This document shows, in pieces, positions 61,060 to 64,000 of a DNA stretch of 64,000 nucleotides. The DNA is from Strigamia acuminata. Taxonomy: Eukaryota; Arthropoda; Chilopoda; Geophilomorpha; Linotaeniidae. The stretch is taken from contig OX442314.1 of assembly GCA_949358305.1 (NCBI GenBank), forward strand, positions 65,729,369 to 65,793,368, given 5' to 3'. Both the position numbers and the translations under genes were made by a program. Numbering within the stretch: the first letter of the stretch is position 1; each line of letters opens with the position of its first letter. The notes under the pieces were generated by a model. The model searched no databases. It had not been told where the DNA came from and was given only the letters and a program-made list of their open reading frames with translations.

Positions 61060-64000
61060 ATGGCTACAGGAGGTGGATCAAGGTCAGGTTCAGGGAGAAC
61101 AACGCCAACAACGGTTGAGCAACAACCGCCGGAAGAAATGGACGTGTTGTCTGGGAGGTTCACGACTTTGGGGATCTCTTTGGACGCGCTTTTGAGAAGG
61201 TCCTTGACACTAAAAGATACCGGCGAGCTGGAAGCTGTAGAAATGGCTGCAGATGAACAGATGATGAGAATGATAAACGACCTGAACACGATGCAGCCCA
61301 ACCTGACAAGAGATCAGTACTTGGCAAATCTAAGGGAAATCGAAGAGTTAGAGACACCGATTTCGGTTCTTAAGCACAGAACCCGAATGTCAAAGAAGTT
61401 CGTGACGCATTGGTCAGCAAATCCAGCAAATGCTTCAGCGTTGACGACCAGTACGTCTCAGAGTTCGATTTTGAACCAGACCTTGTCGCAATCGACAAGA
61501 AGGCATAATAATGCAAAGCTTCCTAAGTTGGAAATGCGGAAATTCAATGGAGATGTGACGACATTTCGTCCCTTCCTAAGCAGCTTTGATTCTGCTGTTC
61601 ACAGCAACCCTGATTTATCAGAAATTGAGAAGTTGCAATACTTGCAGTCGCTGTGCACGAGAGAAGCTGCCATGCTGATCTCTGCATTCCCTTTAGTGGA
61701 CGGTAATTACAATTTGGCAAGAGAAGAGTTGGAACGTTCCTACGGGGACGATGAAGCCCAGAGAGTGGCATTGGTCAAGTCCATAAGGGATATGAGACAG
61801 GTTACGGAATTGCATCCGGTCAAAGCTGTCCGTACACAGTTGACCAAGGTGTCCACTGCTATCCGCTTGCTGGAGCAGTTGAGCGTTCCAGTACAGACTG
61901 CTGGTCTGCTTCTGGCACCCGACGTGCTGAGGAAATTTCCACCTGCCATGGTGATGAGGTTTTACCAGCAGCAAGGGGCTAAGACCTCAAATTTAGTGAC
62001 AATCTTGAATTTTTTTGCGGCTGAAGTTCAGCTCTTGGAGCAGATGGAAGATGTCATGGGGGCAGGAGGTCTTGCAACTAAAAAAGACAAGTCTGGAAGT
62101 TCCGACAAGGATAAGGATCAACGCAAGGGCACGATGTCCACCTGCGCCACGTCCAAAAAAGCCAAAGAGTCTTTTAGCCCAAAGCTGACCGTGGGAAGCG
62201 CAATTTGCATTTTTTGCAAAGAAGGTCATGCTAACACTTTCTGTAGGAAGGAAATGAGCGTGGCAGAGAAGACCACGATCATTCAACAGAACCGACTTTG
62301 CTTCAATTGCCTGCAAGAAGGACACAGGGCAATGCGGTGCCAGGTTAAAACCAGCTGCAGGACTTGCGGCGGACGACATCATTCGTCCATCTGCAGGAAA
62401 TTGAACACAAGAAGTGGAGGTGGGATAGAGAAGCCCAAGGACGTGAGCGCGAACGTTTCCTTGGCGATCTCCTCAACACTTCAGTTGATGATATTCACAG
62501 CGGAGTTAAAAACAAAGTCTGGAGGTTCGCACGCGATACGTGGCATGTTAGATCCGGGCAGCCATCGGTCCTACATTTTAAAGAGTGTAGCCGACCGGAT
62601 ACGGTTGAAGAGTTGTGGGTCAATCGAAGCCACAGCCCAACGCCTCAATGAAGAGGATAATGCTGGATCGACGTCTTACGACGTTTACAAGCTACTCCTT
62701 CAGTCTAGACACGGAGCCAGAGAGCTCAAGGTGACGGCTTTAAGTGCAAGAAGCCTACCGCATGTGTATGGGATAGCCAGCCCTGATACCATTCAGAAGG
62801 TTAAAGATTTGGGGTTCGAATTGGCTGAAGACTTACCTTCGACTGCAGGCAATGTTGATATCTTGCTTGGAGTTGATGTTTGGTGGGAAATCTGCCTTGA
62901 CGGACGGAAACGTCTTGATAACCGCTTGGGTTTGGTCAATACCATTTTTGGTTGGGTGTTGTCAGGAGCCGCTGGGTCGACAGATGTCTTCTCCGAGAGC
63001 TCGCGTGACGTTTCTTGCTGCAACACCTGTGAGATTAAGACTGACCGTGACTTGGAAAAGCTTTGGAGTTTGGAGGCTGTTGGAATTACCGCTGGCGAAC
63101 GCGATTCAGATTTTGTTCGAGATCGCTTTGAGAAGTCGCACAAGCGAATGGAGGATGGTCGCTACCAGGTTTGCTTGCCCTTCAACGATAAGATTGGGGC
63201 TTTGGAGTCAAACTGGGAGTTGGCTCTGAACCAACTATCACATACGCTTAGGCGAATTGATAGTAACAGCGACCACAAGGAACGTTATAACAAAGCCATG
63301 TGGGACTACGTCAAGGAAGAGCACGCGGAAGTAGTACCTCTTGCAGAGAGATACAAGAAAACTGGAGTTTATGTTATTCCGCACCATCCAGTGATCAAGG
63401 AGGACCGGGAAACGACCAAGTTCCGTGTCGTTTTCAACGCGTCGTCGGCGAAGAAGGGGCTACCTTCGCTGAACGACTGTCTGTATCCTGGCCCTTCTTT
63501 AAATCCGGATATTGTCCCAGTTATGATCCGTTTTCGCCTTTTTTGTGTAGTGGCGATAGCAGACATCAAGCAGGCTTTCCTGCAAGTGCTGATTAATCCT
63601 GACCACTGCGATTTTTTGCGGTTCCTTTGGGTTTCAGAAGAATATTTCCAAGAAGGATATTCTTGGCAGAATTTGTGGGATCACCTGGTCGTTTTAAGAA
63701 TGATAGTCGTCCCTTTCGGGGTGAATTCTTCGCCATTCTTGTTGTGCGCTGTCATCCGCGCGCAAGGGCGATTGTATTTGGTGCTTTTCCCCAAAGAGGC
63801 AGACGCCCTCGATAAGGGCATCTACATGGACGACTTGACGTCCGGGGCCGATGGAACCCAAGAGACAGTTACGCACTGTGTCAATCTACGCAGGATCCTT
63901 GACGAGGGAAAGATGCCTCTCGTCAAGTGGGCATCATCAAAGGCAGATGTCTTTGACGCACTCAAAGACAAGGATTTCCACATGCGTGCAGACAAGTTTG
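61060..64000 (+). CDS. gag-pol: BEL/Pao Gag-Pol polyprotein, element D, partial at 3' end
   Basis: The frame is open from MATGGGSRSG at 61060 to the window edge, 980 codons. It lacks the 1-nt insertion of B: the junction reads GACAAGTCTGG, so gag and pol are in one frame. It shows Gag with the DUF1759-like region, three Cys/His knuckles, DUF1758 protease (MLDPGSHRSY) and RT up to and beyond YMDD (Y at residue 922). RNase H, integrase and DUF5641 would follow outside the window. The CDS has the same length as the equivalent part of B apart from the inserted base. Confidence 0.93.
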   Translation, partial: MATGGGSRSGSGRTTPTTVEQQPPEEMDVLSGRFTTLGISLDALLRRSLTLKDTGELEAVEMAADEQMMRMINDLNTMQPNLTRDQYLANLREIEELETPISVLKHRTRMSKKFVTHWSANPANASALTTSTSQSSILNQTLSQSTRRHNNAKLPKLEMRKFNGDVTTFRPFLSSFDSAVHSNPDLSEIEKLQYLQSLCTREAAMLISAFPLVDGNYNLAREELERSYGDDEAQRVALVKSIRDMRQVTELHPVKAVRTQLTKVSTAIRLLEQLSVPVQTAGLLLAPDVLRKFPPAMVMRFYQQQGAKTSNLVTILNFFAAEVQLLEQMEDVMGAGGLATKKDKSGSSDKDKDQRKGTMSTCATSKKAKESFSPKLTVGSAICIFCKEGHANTFCRKEMSVAEKTTIIQQNRLCFNCLQEGHRAMRCQVKTSCRTCGGRHHSSICRKLNTRSGGGIEKPKDVSANVSLAISSTLQLMIFTAELKTKSGGSHAIRGMLDPGSHRSYILKSVADRIRLKSCGSIEATAQRLNEEDNAGSTSYDVYKLLLQSRHGARELKVTALSARSLPHVYGIASPDTIQKVKDLGFELAEDLPSTAGNVDILLGVDVWWEICLDGRKRLDNRLGLVNTIFGWVLSGAAGSTDVFSESSRDVSCCNTCEIKTDRDLEKLWSLEAVGITAGERDSDFVRDRFEKSHKRMEDGRYQVCLPFNDKIGALESNWELALNQLSHTLRRIDSNSDHKERYNKAMWDYVKEEHAEVVPLAERYKKTGVYVIPHHPVIKEDRETTKFRVVFNASSAKKGLPSLNDCLYPGPSLNPDIVPVMIRFRLFCVVAIADIKQAFLQVLINPDHCDFLRFLWVSEEYFQEGYSWQNLWDHLVVLRMIVVPFGVNSSPFLLCAVIRAQGRLYLVLFPKEADALDKGIYMDDLTSGADGTQETVTHCVNLRRILDEGKMPLVKWASSKADVFDALKDKDFHMRADKF

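Larger units (their letters stand above)
58746..64000 (+). mobile_element. BEL/Pao LTR retrotransposon D, 5' part (3' end outside window)
   Basis: 5' LTR, leader and the first 980 codons of Gag-Pol of a B-type element; the window ends in RT. The left flank AAGT (58742-58745) should be one copy of the 4-bp target duplication. The leader keeps the site that the TK element used in B, uninterrupted, at 60974-60977. Confidence 0.95.

Noticed and set aside
1-64000. D and E as the two halves of one element on a circular molecule
   Set aside because: Flanking bases do not form a target duplication and the two LTRs differ at many positions, so they are different copies. A recombinant circle cannot be excluded and is listed separately as a low-interest observation.

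Overview
This is eukaryotic, repeat-only DNA. It is one tandem satellite array (monomer about 140 bp) into which at least six LTR retrotransposons have inserted, all of the BEL/Pao superfamily. BEL/Pao elements are known only from animals, so the source is a metazoan, most likely an invertebrate; the species cannot be told from the sequence. No host single-copy gene, tRNA, rRNA or CRISPR array was seen.

Layout: 1-3958 is the 3' half of a BEL element (E: pol plus 3' LTR). 3959-7252 is satellite. 7253-16581 is a complete element (A), with 1511-bp LTRs, one 1746-codon gag-protease-RT-RNase H-integrase ORF and a 4-bp target duplication. 16582-32289 is 15.7 kb of satellite with higher-order structure, including a 5737-bp super-repeat. 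32290-47676 is element B (1574-bp LTRs), split by a second element at 34526-40686. 47677-48960 is satellite. 48961-58074 is element C, a close relative of B on the minus strand. 58075-58745 is satellite. 58746-64000 is the 5' part of element D, cut by the window edge.

The standout is the element nested in B's leader (34526-40686). It has 956-bp LTRs with no difference seen between them, a 4-bp target duplication (GTCC), and an intact 995-codon ORF. This ORF starts as BEL/Pao gag, zinc knuckles and aspartic protease. Where reverse transcriptase, RNase H and integrase should follow, it carries a complete type II (TK1-like) thymidine kinase domain with P-loop, catalytic Glu and all four zinc-site Cys. 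I know of no described LTR retroelement with this architecture. The element must be moved in trans, and the kinase may be carried in Gag particles to supply dTMP/dTTP for cDNA synthesis. That role is inference.

How the parts relate: A, B, C, D and E share one plan: LTR, primer-site-like motif, roughly 0.7-1 kb leader, a single Gag-Pol ORF with no env, a short conserved pyrimidine-rich segment, LTR. B has a 1-nt insertion that separates gag from pol. LTR pairs are nearly or fully identical (0 to 3 differences seen), so the insertions are recent and postdate the satellite's expansion. Two RNA hairpins, one in the B-type LTR and one in the leader shared by A and B-type elements, show compensatory changes and are probably functional.
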